Of a stretch of 38,723 nucleotides of DNA, positions 8,615-17,487 are shown piece after piece. The notes beneath the pieces are model-generated. The model was not told the origin of the DNA. It saw only the letters and a list, made by a program, of their open reading frames with translations, and ran no database searches. Position 1 is the stretch's first letter. Each line of letters begins with the position of its first letter. The translations under genes and the position numbers were made by a program. Source of the DNA: Thermoguttaceae bacterium. Its GTDB lineage: Bacteria > Planctomycetota > Planctomycetia > Pirellulales > Thermoguttaceae. The stretch lies in the NCBI GenBank assembly GCA_017447865.1, contig JAFSMO010000053.1, positions 1 through 38,723 of the forward strand. The letters are read 5' to 3'.

Positions 8615-10279
8615 TTATTTTTTCTTCTTTTTGGGTTTAAGCTGCGCCTGAATAACGTCCCAATTTTCGACGCGGTTTTTCGCTTTCCACTGTTCGTAAC
8701 TGTAAATCATGTGTTCCACGGCCGGGTCTTTCTGGAAACGGATGAACACGTCGGTCGTTTCCATTCGGTCCGCGTTCAGATTGTAGAGTTCCCACCGCTG
8801 GCCGTTCCTCGGGAAAACGAGCTTCCAGTCGCCGTAACGGACGGCCGCGTTCCCTTTGTATTCCCAGAAGAAGAGGCGGTTTCTTTTCTTCTCGTTGGTC
8901 CGCAAGTCCAGACGGTACTTGACGGAAAAGAGCGGAACGAGTGATTCGCCGCGAAGCCGAAGCGTTTCGAACCCCCTCAGTTCGGAGGGGTACGGTCGCT
9001 CCGTAAGCTCGACCACCGTCGGGAAAATGTCCATGATGTGCGCCGGCTCTTTTACCAGCCCCGGCTCGGTGTGATCGTTCCAGCGGATGATGCACGGCGA
9101 GGAGATCCCACCCTCGTACAGCGAGTCGGCGTAACCGCGCAGCGGTGTGTTGCTCACGTTCGCCCACGGTACGCCGTAGCTCTGGTACGTGATCTTGGAC
9201 CCCGGCATCACGTTCGGGACGTTCCCGACCTGCGTCGGCTCCCCGGTATGAGTTTTGGAGGGGATGGAGCGGGAAACCGTCTGGGGGGAGAGTTCGTCGC
9301 CGCTCGCGCCGGCCGTGGAAAGGAAAATCACGACCGTGTCGTCGTCCGCGCCGATTTGCTTCAGTTTCTGCATGATCATGGCCACGCCGCGGTCCATGGC
9401 GGAGACCTGGGCGGCGTAAACCTCCATGCGGCGGGCGTGCCAGGCGGCGTAGGCTCCGACCCGGCCCCAGTCGAACACGCGGGAGTCCCGTGGGGGGAAC
9501 TCGGCGATCGAGGAAAGAATTCCGATCTTCTGCATGGCTTTGAACCGGTCCGCGCGGATCGAATCCCAGCCGTATTTGTAGGTCAGCGCGTATTGCTTGA
9601 TCTCCTGCTCAGGGGCCTGAAGGGGCCAGCCCGGTGCGGAAAACGCGACGTGCAGGAAGAACGGATGCCCCCCATTCTTTGCCCGATCCAGAAAGTGGGC
9701 CGCTTCCTTGGCGATTTCGTATGTGAAATAAAAATCCTCGCCAAAATCGTACGGCTGCTGGTTCATGATGAGGTTGGCCGGCTCAAAGTAGCACGGCTGC
9801 GGCTGGATCGTCCCAAAGAAACGGTCAAAGCCACGGCTTAGCGGCCACGCATGGCTCGGCGTGCCGACCTGGTAGTGGCGCGTCAGTTCCCACTTCCCCG
9901 AAATGAACGTTTCGTAGCCGATGGATTTGAGGAACTCGGCCAACGTGCAGGTCGCGTTGGTGATGCTTCCCAAGTAGCCCTTCTGTTTCAGTTCGACCAT
10001 GGGGAAGCCCATCCCCACCCGGTGCGGGTACTGGCCGGTCAGGAGGGAGGTCTGAGACAGAGCGCTGTTTCCGCAGGAATAAAACTGGGTGAACTGGATC
10101 CCCTCCGCCGCCAGTTTGTCGATTGCGGGGGTTTTGATCTCACTTCCGTAGCAGCCCAAATCGGAGTAGCCCAGATTGGACGCGGAAATGATCACGAAAT
10201 TCGGCTGTTTCGCCTCAAGCGATCCAAGAAAGACCGCCACGAACAGCAAAAACAAAAAGGAAACGCGCAATGAACGCAT
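8615..10279 (-). CDS. Sulfatase-fold protein, probably catalytically inactive
   Basis: A 554-residue protein with a signal peptide (residues 1-23, cut before KQPN) and the full alkaline-phosphatase/sulfatase layout, easily aligned to planctomycete arylsulfatases. The active-site residues are changed: the calcium-binding DD before LGYSDLGCYG is S34-N35; the formylglycine motif C-x-P-x-R is S72-A-L-S-Q76; the His of GKWHLG is E131; the His of APHWP is G217; the DN of SDNG is T322-A323; and the Lys before LYEGG is A384. Only K129 of the catalytic set remains. Without the CxPxR motif the residue should not be matured to formylglycine, so sulfate ester hydrolysis is unlikely. The frame is intact and full length, which argues for a retained binding or structural role. 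The protein ends in KPKKKKK. GGAG lies about 9 bases before the ATG; GNAT and GT4 genes follow in the same operon. Confidence 0.88.
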   Translation of the reverse strand: MRSLRVSFLFLLFVAVFLGSLEAKQPNFVIISASNLGYSDLGCYGSEIKTPAIDKLAAEGIQFTQFYSCGNSALSQTSLLTGQYPHRVGMGFPMVELKQKGYLGSITNATCTLAEFLKSIGYETFISGKWELTRHYQVGTPSHAWPLSRGFDRFFGTIQPQPCYFEPANLIMNQQPYDFGEDFYFTYEIAKEAAHFLDRAKNGGHPFFLHVAFSAPGWPLQAPEQEIKQYALTYKYGWDSIRADRFKAMQKIGILSSIAEFPPRDSRVFDWGRVGAYAAWHARRMEVYAAQVSAMDRGVAMIMQKLKQIGADDDTVVIFLSTAGASGDELSPQTVSRSIPSKTHTGEPTQVGNVPNVMPGSKITYQSYGVPWANVSNTPLRGYADSLYEGGISSPCIIRWNDHTEPGLVKEPAHIMDIFPTVVELTERPYPSELRGFETLRLRGESLVPLFSVKYRLDLRTNEKKRNRLFFWEYKGNAAVRYGDWKLVFPRNGQRWELYNLNADRMETTDVFIRFQKDPAVEHMIYSYEQWKAKNRVENWDVIQAQLKPKKKKK

Positions 10280-10323
10280 GGCTTTTTCTCCGTTTTGAGG
10301 GAAGCGTTTGATACTATTATATT

Positions 10324-10350
10324 ATTATACCATATTCCCGGCAAATGCAA
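10324..10350 (-). promoter_or_regulatory. Candidate promoter of the sulfatase-like operon
   Basis: On the minus strand TATAAT (10324-10329) lies within TATAATAATATAATA, about 45 bases upstream of the ATG, with TTGCAT 15 bases further upstream. The -10 is strong but the -35 and spacing are poor. This gap (10280-10476) separates divergent units and also carries a G-rich stretch. Confidence 0.4.
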
Positions 10351-10436
10351 AAGGGGGAGGGGGGAACAGAAATTTGACTCCGGCCCCTTATTTTGCCAGC
10401 CCTTGAGGGGGGGCTTTTCGGGAAAATTTTTCGGTG

Positions 10437-10442
10437 TATAAT
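10437..10442 (+). promoter_or_regulatory. -10 element upstream of phoH
   Basis: An exact TATAAT lies 35 bases upstream of the phoH ATG. No good -35 is visible at 16-18 bases (TTTTCG is the best), so only the -10 is supported. Confidence 0.42.
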
Positions 10443-10476
10443 ATACGAAATTGAAAAAACAAAATCAGAGATTTTT

Positions 10477-11415
10477 ATGATTGAAAAAACCTTAACGCTT
10501 CCGGCAACTTTTCCGCTGACTTCCCTGTTCGGTCTATGCGACCGTTACCAGCGCCGTATGAGTGATACCTTGGGCGTCCGCATCTGGTCGCGGGGAAACG
10601 AAGTTTTTGTCGCCGGGCAGAACCATGCCGTTGAGACGGCGGTGGAACTTCTGGGTATAATGAAGGAAAAGGTCCTCAACCGCGGCAAAATTTCCGATGA
10701 TGACGTGCAATGCCTTCTTTCGCAGTTGAGCGAGGACGAGATCGCGGATCCCGTGGGGCAGATCGAACCGTTCGAAGTCATGAACGGCCGGCGTTTGCGT
10801 CCCCGGACGGCGGGGCAGGCCCGGTACGTTAAGGCGATCCTGGAAAAAGAGGTCGTTTTCGGAATCGGCCCGGCCGGAACCGGAAAGACGTACCTTGCAG
10901 TCGCTGCGGCCGTCGCAGCCATGAAAGCCGGCAAGGTCAAGCGCCTCGTGCTGGTTCGGCCCGCGGTGGAGGCTGGGGAAAATCTCGGGTTTCTGCCCGG
11001 AGACCTGAAAGCGAAGATCGACCCGTATCTGCGGCCGATTTTTGATGCGCTGCGGGACATGATGGACCCGCTCCTTCTGAAACGGATGACCGAAGACGAA
11101 GTGATCGAGATGAGCCCGCTCGCCTACATGCGCGGCCGGACGCTGAACGACGCCTTCATCATTTTGGACGAAGCACAGAACACGACGATCGCCCAGATGA
11201 AAATGTTCCTGACGCGCATGGGGAACAATTCGCACGTGATCATTTCTGGCGACGTGACGCAGATGGACCTTCCACGGAACACGCCGAGCGGTCTGGTGGA
11301 CGCCATTGAGCGCCTGAAGGGGATCCCCAACATCGCGGTCGTGGAAATGGGCGAATCGGATGTCGTTCGCCACGACCTCGTGCAGAAAATCATTCGAGCG
11401 TATGAAGAATCCTGA
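10477..11415 (+). CDS. phoH: PhoH-family ATPase/RNA helicase-like protein
   Basis: From this ATG the protein has 312 residues. After an N-terminal KH-like region come RPRTAGQARYVKAI, a Walker A (GPAGTGKT), the PhoH hallmark VRPAVEAGENLGFLPGD, a Walker B (IILDEAQN) and ISGDVTQMDLP. PhoH proteins are cytoplasmic ATPases linked to RNA metabolism and phosphate stress. An upstream in-frame ATG (10393) would start before the -10 element and is rejected. The order phoH, 7TMR-HD, ybeY is a widely conserved bacterial cluster, which supports a role in rRNA maturation or RNA quality control with YbeY. Confidence 0.93.
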   Translation: MIEKTLTLPATFPLTSLFGLCDRYQRRMSDTLGVRIWSRGNEVFVAGQNHAVETAVELLGIMKEKVLNRGKISDDDVQCLLSQLSEDEIADPVGQIEPFEVMNGRRLRPRTAGQARYVKAILEKEVVFGIGPAGTGKTYLAVAAAVAAMKAGKVKRLVLVRPAVEAGENLGFLPGDLKAKIDPYLRPIFDALRDMMDPLLLKRMTEDEVIEMSPLAYMRGRTLNDAFIILDEAQNTTIAQMKMFLTRMGNNSHVIISGDVTQMDLPRNTPSGLVDAIERLKGIPNIAVVEMGESDVVRHDLVQKIIRAYEES

Positions 11416-11534
11416 AGAAACAATTGATTTACGGAGCGCGGGTCCTGAACCCGGGTTTCGTCTGTTCGTGATCGGCTTTTCAAATATTTCCTTTTCGATC
11501 CGAAATTCATACTTTATGATGGACCATTAATTTT

Positions 11535-14243
11535 ATGTCAACAGGAAGTTCCAAAACCCGTACCCAACGCCTGGCGTCCATTGCGGCCGTACACACGAGC
11601 CTGCAGCAGATCGTCACGCGCTTGTTGAAGAAGTCGTCCATTCTTTGTTTTTTAATATTTTTCTCCTCGTTCATTATATTCATTCTGGTTCATCGGATTT
11701 GGGACCCCCCATTTCCATATTTTGAAGGAATGGCACTGAACCGGGACATTGTGGCACGTGTGGGGTTTGAGACGATCGACACCGCCGAGACTGAAAATGA
11801 ACGCATTCTGGCACGCAACCGGGTCCCGAACGTTTACGTTCTGAACGATTCGCCCGATATTCTGAAGGAAAATATTGGCAACATTTACAAACTTCTGAAA
11901 GAAGCGTCTAACGTCGATTCCTGGGAACAGCGCCCCGAGCTTCAGCAGCAGTTTCGTGCCCCTGACGTTTCGGAAGATGCGGAAAAAGGCGTGCTCGACA
12001 TTTGGCAGTTCCTGCGAAATACTCCCGAGCCGCAGGAGGAAACCGTCAAGCCGGTTCCTTCTTCGGAAACGACCCCGCAGCGTGAAACGGACGCGGCTTC
12101 TGAAAATTCCTCCGAAGATGAAGAGGATTCGACTTTCCGCGACGATTCCGAAATGGATTCAGAGACCGTCCCCGGTGAAGATCCTGAAATTTTAGGGCCG
12201 GGTTCCGCCTCGAACTCTCCGGAAACGGGCGGAGGAACGCCGGTTTCGCACACCGTGAAGAAAATTTCCCCGGAGGTGATCCAAACCACTTCTTCCGTGC
12301 TGGTTTCGCAGCTGCAGAGCGACCCGGATTCCGCCAAAACTACAGAAGGGAACGCTTCCACGGAAGAAACGAAGGTTCAGGAAGAAATCGACCCCGAGGT
12401 GGAAAAGGCGAAGCAGCTGGAGGCGTACAGAGAAAAACGCCTGCGGGATTTCTGCGATAAACTGGAAGAGGTCATGCGGCAGTTCACTGCGCAGGGGCTG
12501 ATGCACATCGCGGAGGTCAGAGAGGACCCGCTCGGACGTGGGCTTCAGATCCAGATCTCGATCGTGAACGCGGATGACCCCACGGCGGAAGGGCGGCGCA
12601 CGTCGCTCAAGTCGGTGATTCTGGAGGATAATGAGCAGATCCATAAAGCGATCCAGAATATTGCCGAGACGCCGCACATCGGGAGCCAGATTTATTACTG
12701 TATTTGCCGGAACTGGAAATCGAACCTGGTTTTGGATCCTACGCTGACGAATCAGGCGATCCAGACGGCGATCCAGAACATTTCGCCGGTCAAGAAACTC
12801 TACCAGGCGACCCAGCGAATCGTTCAGATGCAGATGAAAAACGACGTTCTGATCGGGACGATCCTGACGGAAGACCATATCCACCTGCTGAGGATCGAAA
12901 ACGAAAAATGGAGTTCCGAACGTACGCTGAAAGAAAAAATCCTGTACGGGATTTCCACTTCATTCTTCCTTTTGCTGTGCCTGATCCCGGCTTGGGCGTA
13001 CATCGTGCTCATGGAGCCGCGGTTCATTCAGGAACAGTTCCGCCTGATTTTCCTCATGGCGTTTTCTCTCATTACGCTTTCCCTGGCGACGTGGTTTTCC
13101 CAGATGCCCACGATGCCGCGCAGTTTTGGGCTTTTCCCGCTCATGATTTTCAGTCAGGTGGTGACGATCCAGTACCGCCGCCGGATCGGGATCCTGCTGG
13201 TGGGAGTCATGGTTTTGTGCATGACCGTCACGCTGAACATGACGAGCCTGGAAACGCTCTGCGACGGTGGAATTCTTCTCGTCGCGATTTTGCCGTTTGA
13301 CCGTCTTCGCGGCCGTTTGCAGTTCATTCGGATTTCCATCCTTACGGCCATCGTGGCGGTCCTCCTTTTCACGGCTTCGGACCTGATGGTGGGCGTTCCA
13401 TTTTCCATTGAAATTTTACGCAACGCGGTCCTTGGGAGCCTTCCGCTCATTTTGGCCGGCCTGGTCATTCAAAGTTTCCTCCCGCTGCTGGAACGGTGGC
13501 TTGGGATCCTCTCCGATGTGCGGCTGATGGAGCTTTGCGACGTTTCCAACCCGCTGCTGAACGAGCTGATTAATCTTGCTCCGAGCACGTACAGTCATTC
13601 CATCTCGCTCGGAACTCTGGGCGAAAACGCCGCGGACGCCATTGGGTGCAACGGGCTGCTCGTCCGAACTGCCGCCTACTACCACGACATTGGAAAGATT
13701 TACAAGCCGAACTATTACGCGGAAAACCTGATCAAGAAAGAGGACAGTCCGCACAATTCGCTGGAGCCTTCCATGAGTGCGCTGATTATCATCGCCCACG
13801 TGAAAAACGGCGTGGACCTGGCGCGTCAGTATAAACTCCCGCAGCAGATCATCGACCTGATCGAGCAGCACCATGGCTCCGCGCTGGTTTCGTACTTCTA
13901 CCGTCAGGCGCAGAAACGGCATTTGGAGGACCCGACGATTCCGGAACCCGAGGAAATGTCGTTCCGTTACCCGTGCCCCAAACCGCAGACGAAAGAGGCG
14001 GTGGTCCTGATGATGGCGGACGCCTGCGAAAGCGCGAGCCGCTCGCTCGTGGAGCCGACCCCGGCACGAATTCAGAACCTGGTCCGGAGCATTTCCCAGG
14101 AACGCCTTGAGGATGAGCAGTTCGACGAGAGCGGCATCACGCTGACCGAGCTGCGCACCATCGAGGCGAGCATCGTGAAAGGCCTCATTTCACTGCACCA
14201 CGGGCGGGTCAAGTACCCGGATAAAATCGAGAAAAAACGTTGA
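11535..14243 (+). CDS. pgpH: 7TMR-HD membrane phosphodiesterase (PgpH/YqfF-like)
   Basis: A 902-residue membrane protein. One N-terminal transmembrane segment (about 35-54) precedes a large extracytoplasmic 7TMR-HDED domain, then about seven hydrophobic segments (about 470-655) and a cytoplasmic HD domain (about 675-860) with AAYYHDIGKIYKPNYY and EQHHGSALVSYFY. In Firmicutes this family hydrolyses the second messenger c-di-AMP to pApA. Unusually, the extracytoplasmic domain carries a long acidic Ser/Glu/Thr/Pro-rich insertion at about 165-235 and a second one at about 265-290, making the protein longer than the roughly 700 residues common for the family. It lies 119 bases after phoH and 88 before ybeY. 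The c-di-AMP substrate is inferred from family. Confidence 0.9.
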   Translation: MSTGSSKTRTQRLASIAAVHTSLQQIVTRLLKKSSILCFLIFFSSFIIFILVHRIWDPPFPYFEGMALNRDIVARVGFETIDTAETENERILARNRVPNVYVLNDSPDILKENIGNIYKLLKEASNVDSWEQRPELQQQFRAPDVSEDAEKGVLDIWQFLRNTPEPQEETVKPVPSSETTPQRETDAASENSSEDEEDSTFRDDSEMDSETVPGEDPEILGPGSASNSPETGGGTPVSHTVKKISPEVIQTTSSVLVSQLQSDPDSAKTTEGNASTEETKVQEEIDPEVEKAKQLEAYREKRLRDFCDKLEEVMRQFTAQGLMHIAEVREDPLGRGLQIQISIVNADDPTAEGRRTSLKSVILEDNEQIHKAIQNIAETPHIGSQIYYCICRNWKSNLVLDPTLTNQAIQTAIQNISPVKKLYQATQRIVQMQMKNDVLIGTILTEDHIHLLRIENEKWSSERTLKEKILYGISTSFFLLLCLIPAWAYIVLMEPRFIQEQFRLIFLMAFSLITLSLATWFSQMPTMPRSFGLFPLMIFSQVVTIQYRRRIGILLVGVMVLCMTVTLNMTSLETLCDGGILLVAILPFDRLRGRLQFIRISILTAIVAVLLFTASDLMVGVPFSIEILRNAVLGSLPLILAGLVIQSFLPLLERWLGILSDVRLMELCDVSNPLLNELINLAPSTYSHSISLGTLGENAADAIGCNGLLVRTAAYYHDIGKIYKPNYYAENLIKKEDSPHNSLEPSMSALIIIAHVKNGVDLARQYKLPQQIIDLIEQHHGSALVSYFYRQAQKRHLEDPTIPEPEEMSFRYPCPKPQTKEAVVLMMADACESASRSLVEPTPARIQNLVRSISQERLEDEQFDESGITLTELRTIEASIVKGLISLHHGRVKYPDKIEKKR

Positions 14244-14331
14244 AATTTCCGGCCGTTTCCCACTGAAAGCCACTTTTCCTTTTGGGTGGGAGGCCTGCCG
14301 GAAGTAAGTCACTCGCAGAATTTTAAATTAA

Positions 14332-14811
14332 ATGATCGAAATCGAAATCGCAGACGAACAGGAAGCCATTCAAATCCCCGAGGAGCGCATCCAGGCGGCG
14401 GTGAACGCGGTGCTGGCCAAAGATTCCATCCGGAACGCCGAGATGAGCGTCGCGTTGGTGACCGACGAAACGATCCATGGGATCAATCGTCAGTTTCTGG
14501 GGCACGACTGGCCCACGGACGTGATCAGTTTCCCACTTTCCGACTCCCCGGCAAAACTCGAGGGCGAGATCGTTCTGAGCACCGACACGGCAAAGCGCGA
14601 AGCCGCCCGGGTCGAAGGGGACTGGGACGAGCAGAAGGAGGTCCTGCTTTACGTCATTCACGGCTCGCTGCACCTCATTGGTTTCGACGATCACTGCGAC
14701 GAGGACCTCGCGGAAATGCGTGCCGCGGAAATCGAATGCCTGCGGGCGATTGGAATTGAACCTCCGGCCGGCCTTCATGACCGTGACGGAGAAGAAGGGA
14801 GCGTGGAATGA
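14332..14811 (+). CDS. ybeY: Endoribonuclease YbeY
   Basis: A 159-residue protein of usual length with the zinc motif HGSLHLIGFDDH at 110-121 and the upstream signature INRQFLGHDWPTDVISFP (51-68). YbeY is a single-strand-specific metal-dependent endoribonuclease needed for 16S rRNA 3'-end maturation and ribosome quality control. The next gene starts inside its stop codon (ATGA), so translation is probably coupled. It sits in its conserved neighbourhood after phoH and the HD gene. Confidence 0.95.
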   Translation: MIEIEIADEQEAIQIPEERIQAAVNAVLAKDSIRNAEMSVALVTDETIHGINRQFLGHDWPTDVISFPLSDSPAKLEGEIVLSTDTAKREAARVEGDWDEQKEVLLYVIHGSLHLIGFDDHCDEDLAEMRAAEIECLRAIGIEPPAGLHDRDGEEGSVE

Positions 14812-16103
14812 TCGTTTTTTCGCCGCTCTATTTTGGTCTGTGCGTCGTGCTTCTGGTCCTTTCGATCGGGTGCCGGGCGCTGCATGAATTCGCGCGTCAC
14901 GATCTGGAACGCATTTGTAACCTGAAGAACCAGGAAGATTACTTCAAGCTGATCATTGACTCGCACAGCCGCGTCCGGTTTGGCTTTGAAATGATTCGCA
15001 GTCTCCTGCACTTTTCGATCCCGCTCGTGGCTCTTTATGAAGTCTGGCCCGAAACCATGAATAAAGAGGCGCCGCTGGAATTCATTCGCGAGATCGGTCT
15101 GCCGATTCTTCCGTACTTTCTGCTTTACATTGCGTGCCGGTACTGGATCGCCCGGCCTTTGGGTGACATGTACGCGACAAAAATCGTGTATTACTTCTTC
15201 CACTTTTTCCGTGTGCTGGCCTGCTTCGCGTTTCCCCTGAGCTGGATCGGACGGTTTCTTGAAGTGGTCATTCAAAGACTGGCGGGAGTTCAGAAAAATG
15301 AGCAGGATGAGGGAGACGATCTTGAGGATGACATTCGGTCGATCGTGGCCGAGGGACATCGTGACGGCATCATTCAGGACGACGTCCGCGAGATGTTCGA
15401 CCGCATTATGCAGCTTGACGATGAGCACGTCTCGGCCATCATGACGCCGCGCACGGAAATTCAGAGTCTTTCCCGTGACGCGGACTGGCAGGAAATGCTC
15501 GATTTCGTGAACGAGACGCAGCTCTCGCGCATTCCGGTCTTCGGCGAAGACCGCGATGACATCGTGGGGATTTTGTTCAGCAAAGACCTCCTTCTGCACC
15601 TCGGGCCGAGTGGAAATCCTGCGCCGAACTGGACGGATTACCTCCACGCGCCGGTTTTCGTCCCGGAAACCAAGCAGATCAATATTCTGCTCCGGGAATT
15701 TTTGGAGACTCAGAATCACTTCGCGATTGTTCTGGACGAGTACGGCGGGGTTTCGGGCCTCGTGACCCTGGAAGACATTTTGGAAGAAATCGTCGGAGAA
15801 ATCGCGGACGAAACGGACGACGCGCCGCCGGAAGAGATTCACATTGAAGAGGACGGTTCTGCTGTGGTTTTGGGCCGCGTGCATATCGACGAGATCAACG
15901 CCCGCCTCGGAACGGAGCTTTCGACGGAAGGCGACTTTGAAACGATCGGCGGCTTCATCCTGACCCAGCTCGGCCGCGTTCCGGCGACCGGTGAGGACGT
16001 TAAAGTGAATGGTTTCAAGCTCACCGTCGAGGAAGCCACCGCCCGCAGAGTCGAGAAAGTGCGAATCGTTCGCATGAGCGAGGAAGAGGAAGAAAATTCA
16101 TGA
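14808..16103 (+). CDS. CBS-pair membrane protein, CorC/HlyC-like
   Basis: A 431-residue protein with several hydrophobic segments in the first ~155 residues (DUF21/CNNM-like membrane part), an acidic linker, and a CBS-domain pair starting near VREMFDRIMQLDDEHVSAIMTPRTEI (about 188-212) and ending with FAIVLDEYGGVSGLVTLEDILEEIVGEI. It ends in a CorC_HlyC transporter-associated domain (about 345-428). Such proteins are implicated in magnesium or cobalt efflux and were once called hemolysins. It overlaps ybeY by ATGA and ruvX by ATGA, giving a tightly coupled operon; ybeX/corC-type genes next to ybeY are common. Confidence 0.9.
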   Translation: MIVFSPLYFGLCVVLLVLSIGCRALHEFARHDLERICNLKNQEDYFKLIIDSHSRVRFGFEMIRSLLHFSIPLVALYEVWPETMNKEAPLEFIREIGLPILPYFLLYIACRYWIARPLGDMYATKIVYYFFHFFRVLACFAFPLSWIGRFLEVVIQRLAGVQKNEQDEGDDLEDDIRSIVAEGHRDGIIQDDVREMFDRIMQLDDEHVSAIMTPRTEIQSLSRDADWQEMLDFVNETQLSRIPVFGEDRDDIVGILFSKDLLLHLGPSGNPAPNWTDYLHAPVFVPETKQINILLREFLETQNHFAIVLDEYGGVSGLVTLEDILEEIVGEIADETDDAPPEEIHIEEDGSAVVLGRVHIDEINARLGTELSTEGDFETIGGFILTQLGRVPATGEDVKVNGFKLTVEEATARRVEKVRIVRMSEEEEENS

Positions 16104-16576
16104 TTTCTCCCGAGGAGCTCAACGCCCGAAAAGAAGCCCTGAAACTCCCGGACTTCGAGCTGCCGCCGACCGGCCGCGTGGCGGGCATTGATTTCGGAAC
16201 GGTGCGCATTGGGATCGCGGTCTGCGATCCGGACCGGACGATCGCCAGCCCGTGGGAAAACTACACTCGGCGGAATCCGAGGCTTGACGCGCAGTTTTTC
16301 AGGCAGTTGGTCGCAGAGGATCGCGTTGGGCTTTTCGTCGTGGGGCTTCCGCTTTACCCCAGCGGGGACGAGAGCGAAAAATCGATCCAGGCCCGCGAGT
16401 TTGGGAAGTGGCTCTGGGAAACGACGGGCGTTCCGGTGGTTTTTCAGGACGAGCGCTACTCGTCGAAATTCGCCGATGAGCTGATGGAGGGCCTGACGCC
16501 GAAGCAGCGCAAGGCCCGCCGGGATAAACTGGCCGCGTACGTGATCCTCACGTCGTGGTTAGAGTCTAAAAAATGA
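16100..16576 (+). CDS. ruvX: RuvX/YqgF RNase H-fold nuclease
   Basis: A 158-residue protein with the YqgF signatures GRVAGIDFGTVRIGIAV (26-42), VVGLPLYPSG (about 80-89), FQDERYSS (about 115-122) and a C-terminal Asp in RRDKLAAYVIL. The family is described as a Holliday-junction resolvase-like enzyme and as a 5' processing nuclease for pre-16S rRNA; the second fits the adjacent ybeY. Its start overlaps the CBS gene by ATGA. The stop lies only 24 bases from the stop of the last phage-derived gene on the other strand, so the housekeeping operon ends at the island border. Confidence 0.93.
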   Translation: MISPEELNARKEALKLPDFELPPTGRVAGIDFGTVRIGIAVCDPDRTIASPWENYTRRNPRLDAQFFRQLVAEDRVGLFVVGLPLYPSGDESEKSIQAREFGKWLWETTGVPVVFQDERYSSKFADELMEGLTPKQRKARRDKLAAYVILTSWLESKK

Positions 16577-16600
16577 AGGCTTCTGCGCGGGGGCTGAGTT

Positions 16601-17458
16601 TCACGATTCGAAAAGCGTTTTGAAGTCGGCTTCATCGTAAATCTTTTTCTGGTTGCTCTGAACCATCGCCCAGGACCCGTCTGACGTGCGGAAGAAGTGG
16701 TTCCAGCCGTAGGTCTGCGAGTCGTGGTGGACCGCTTTCTGGCGGAACGTGAACGTGATCGCCCAGCAGAACGGGGACTCGCCCTGCTGGAAGGTCGAGC
16801 GGTACAGTTTGTTCGCTGCCGCGCCTTCAAAGAGGAGCGTGCCCGCCGGGCAGTCGAGGAATTCCACGGAATTGACTTTTCCCTGCATCTGCTGGATGGC
16901 CGTCCACGGGGGATTCAGAACGCGCGACCAGATGATCGTGTGGACCGCCTGCGGAATGCGCTGAACGACCGAAAGATCTTCCGGGATCGCCGCGCCGGAA
17001 TCGGTCCAGACCCAGCCCGAGGCGGAGGGGAGCTCCACGTCGATCGACTCCCACGAGAGGCGGTAGGTCAGCGACGTGCCGGACTCGGTTTGAACGCCAA
17101 GATCGAGGTCTTCGTCGGTCAGCGTCGCGTACTCGATCTCTGCCAGCGCCCAGCCGGAATAGGAATTCAGACCCAAATGAAGGGCGGCGATCTCCTGCTT
17201 TTGGATGGAATTTTCGTCCGCGGGCCGAAACGTGATCTTGACCGGAAAAACCGACGTACGGTTGGGGTAGTAGGTCGAGCTTTGGTAGTTGAACGTCGAG
17301 CTGTGGCCCATAACGTCCCGCGCGAAGGCTTCACGTTCCTCCCAGCGGACGAGAAAACGGCGTTTCGCCTCGAAACCTTCGCTCGTAAAGGCCTCGACCG
17401 GGGAGCCGGCCAGCTCGTAAAAAGAAACCGTGGTGGTTGGGGTGGGGATTTGTTTCAT
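16601..17458 (-). CDS. Phage structural protein, unknown
   Basis: A 285-residue protein and the last gene of the island. The sequence is rich in aromatic and polar beta-strand-like segments (FLVRWEEREAFARDVMG, TFNYQSSTYYPNRT, WALAEIEYATL, WAITFTFRQKAVHH). I do not recognise the family. Its place after the neck-like genes suggests a tail-proximal, neck or adaptor component. There is no signal peptide or membrane segment. It ends 24 bases from ruvX. Confidence 0.6.
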   Translation of the reverse strand: MKQIPTPTTTVSFYELAGSPVEAFTSEGFEAKRRFLVRWEEREAFARDVMGHSSTFNYQSSTYYPNRTSVFPVKITFRPADENSIQKQEIAALHLGLNSYSGWALAEIEYATLTDEDLDLGVQTESGTSLTYRLSWESIDVELPSASGWVWTDSGAAIPEDLSVVQRIPQAVHTIIWSRVLNPPWTAIQQMQGKVNSVEFLDCPAGTLLFEGAAANKLYRSTFQQGESPFCWAITFTFRQKAVHHDSQTYGWNHFFRTSDGSWAMVQSNQKKIYDEADFKTLFES

Positions 17459-17487
17459 CTTTTTCTTCCCTTGATTCTCTTTTCAGG

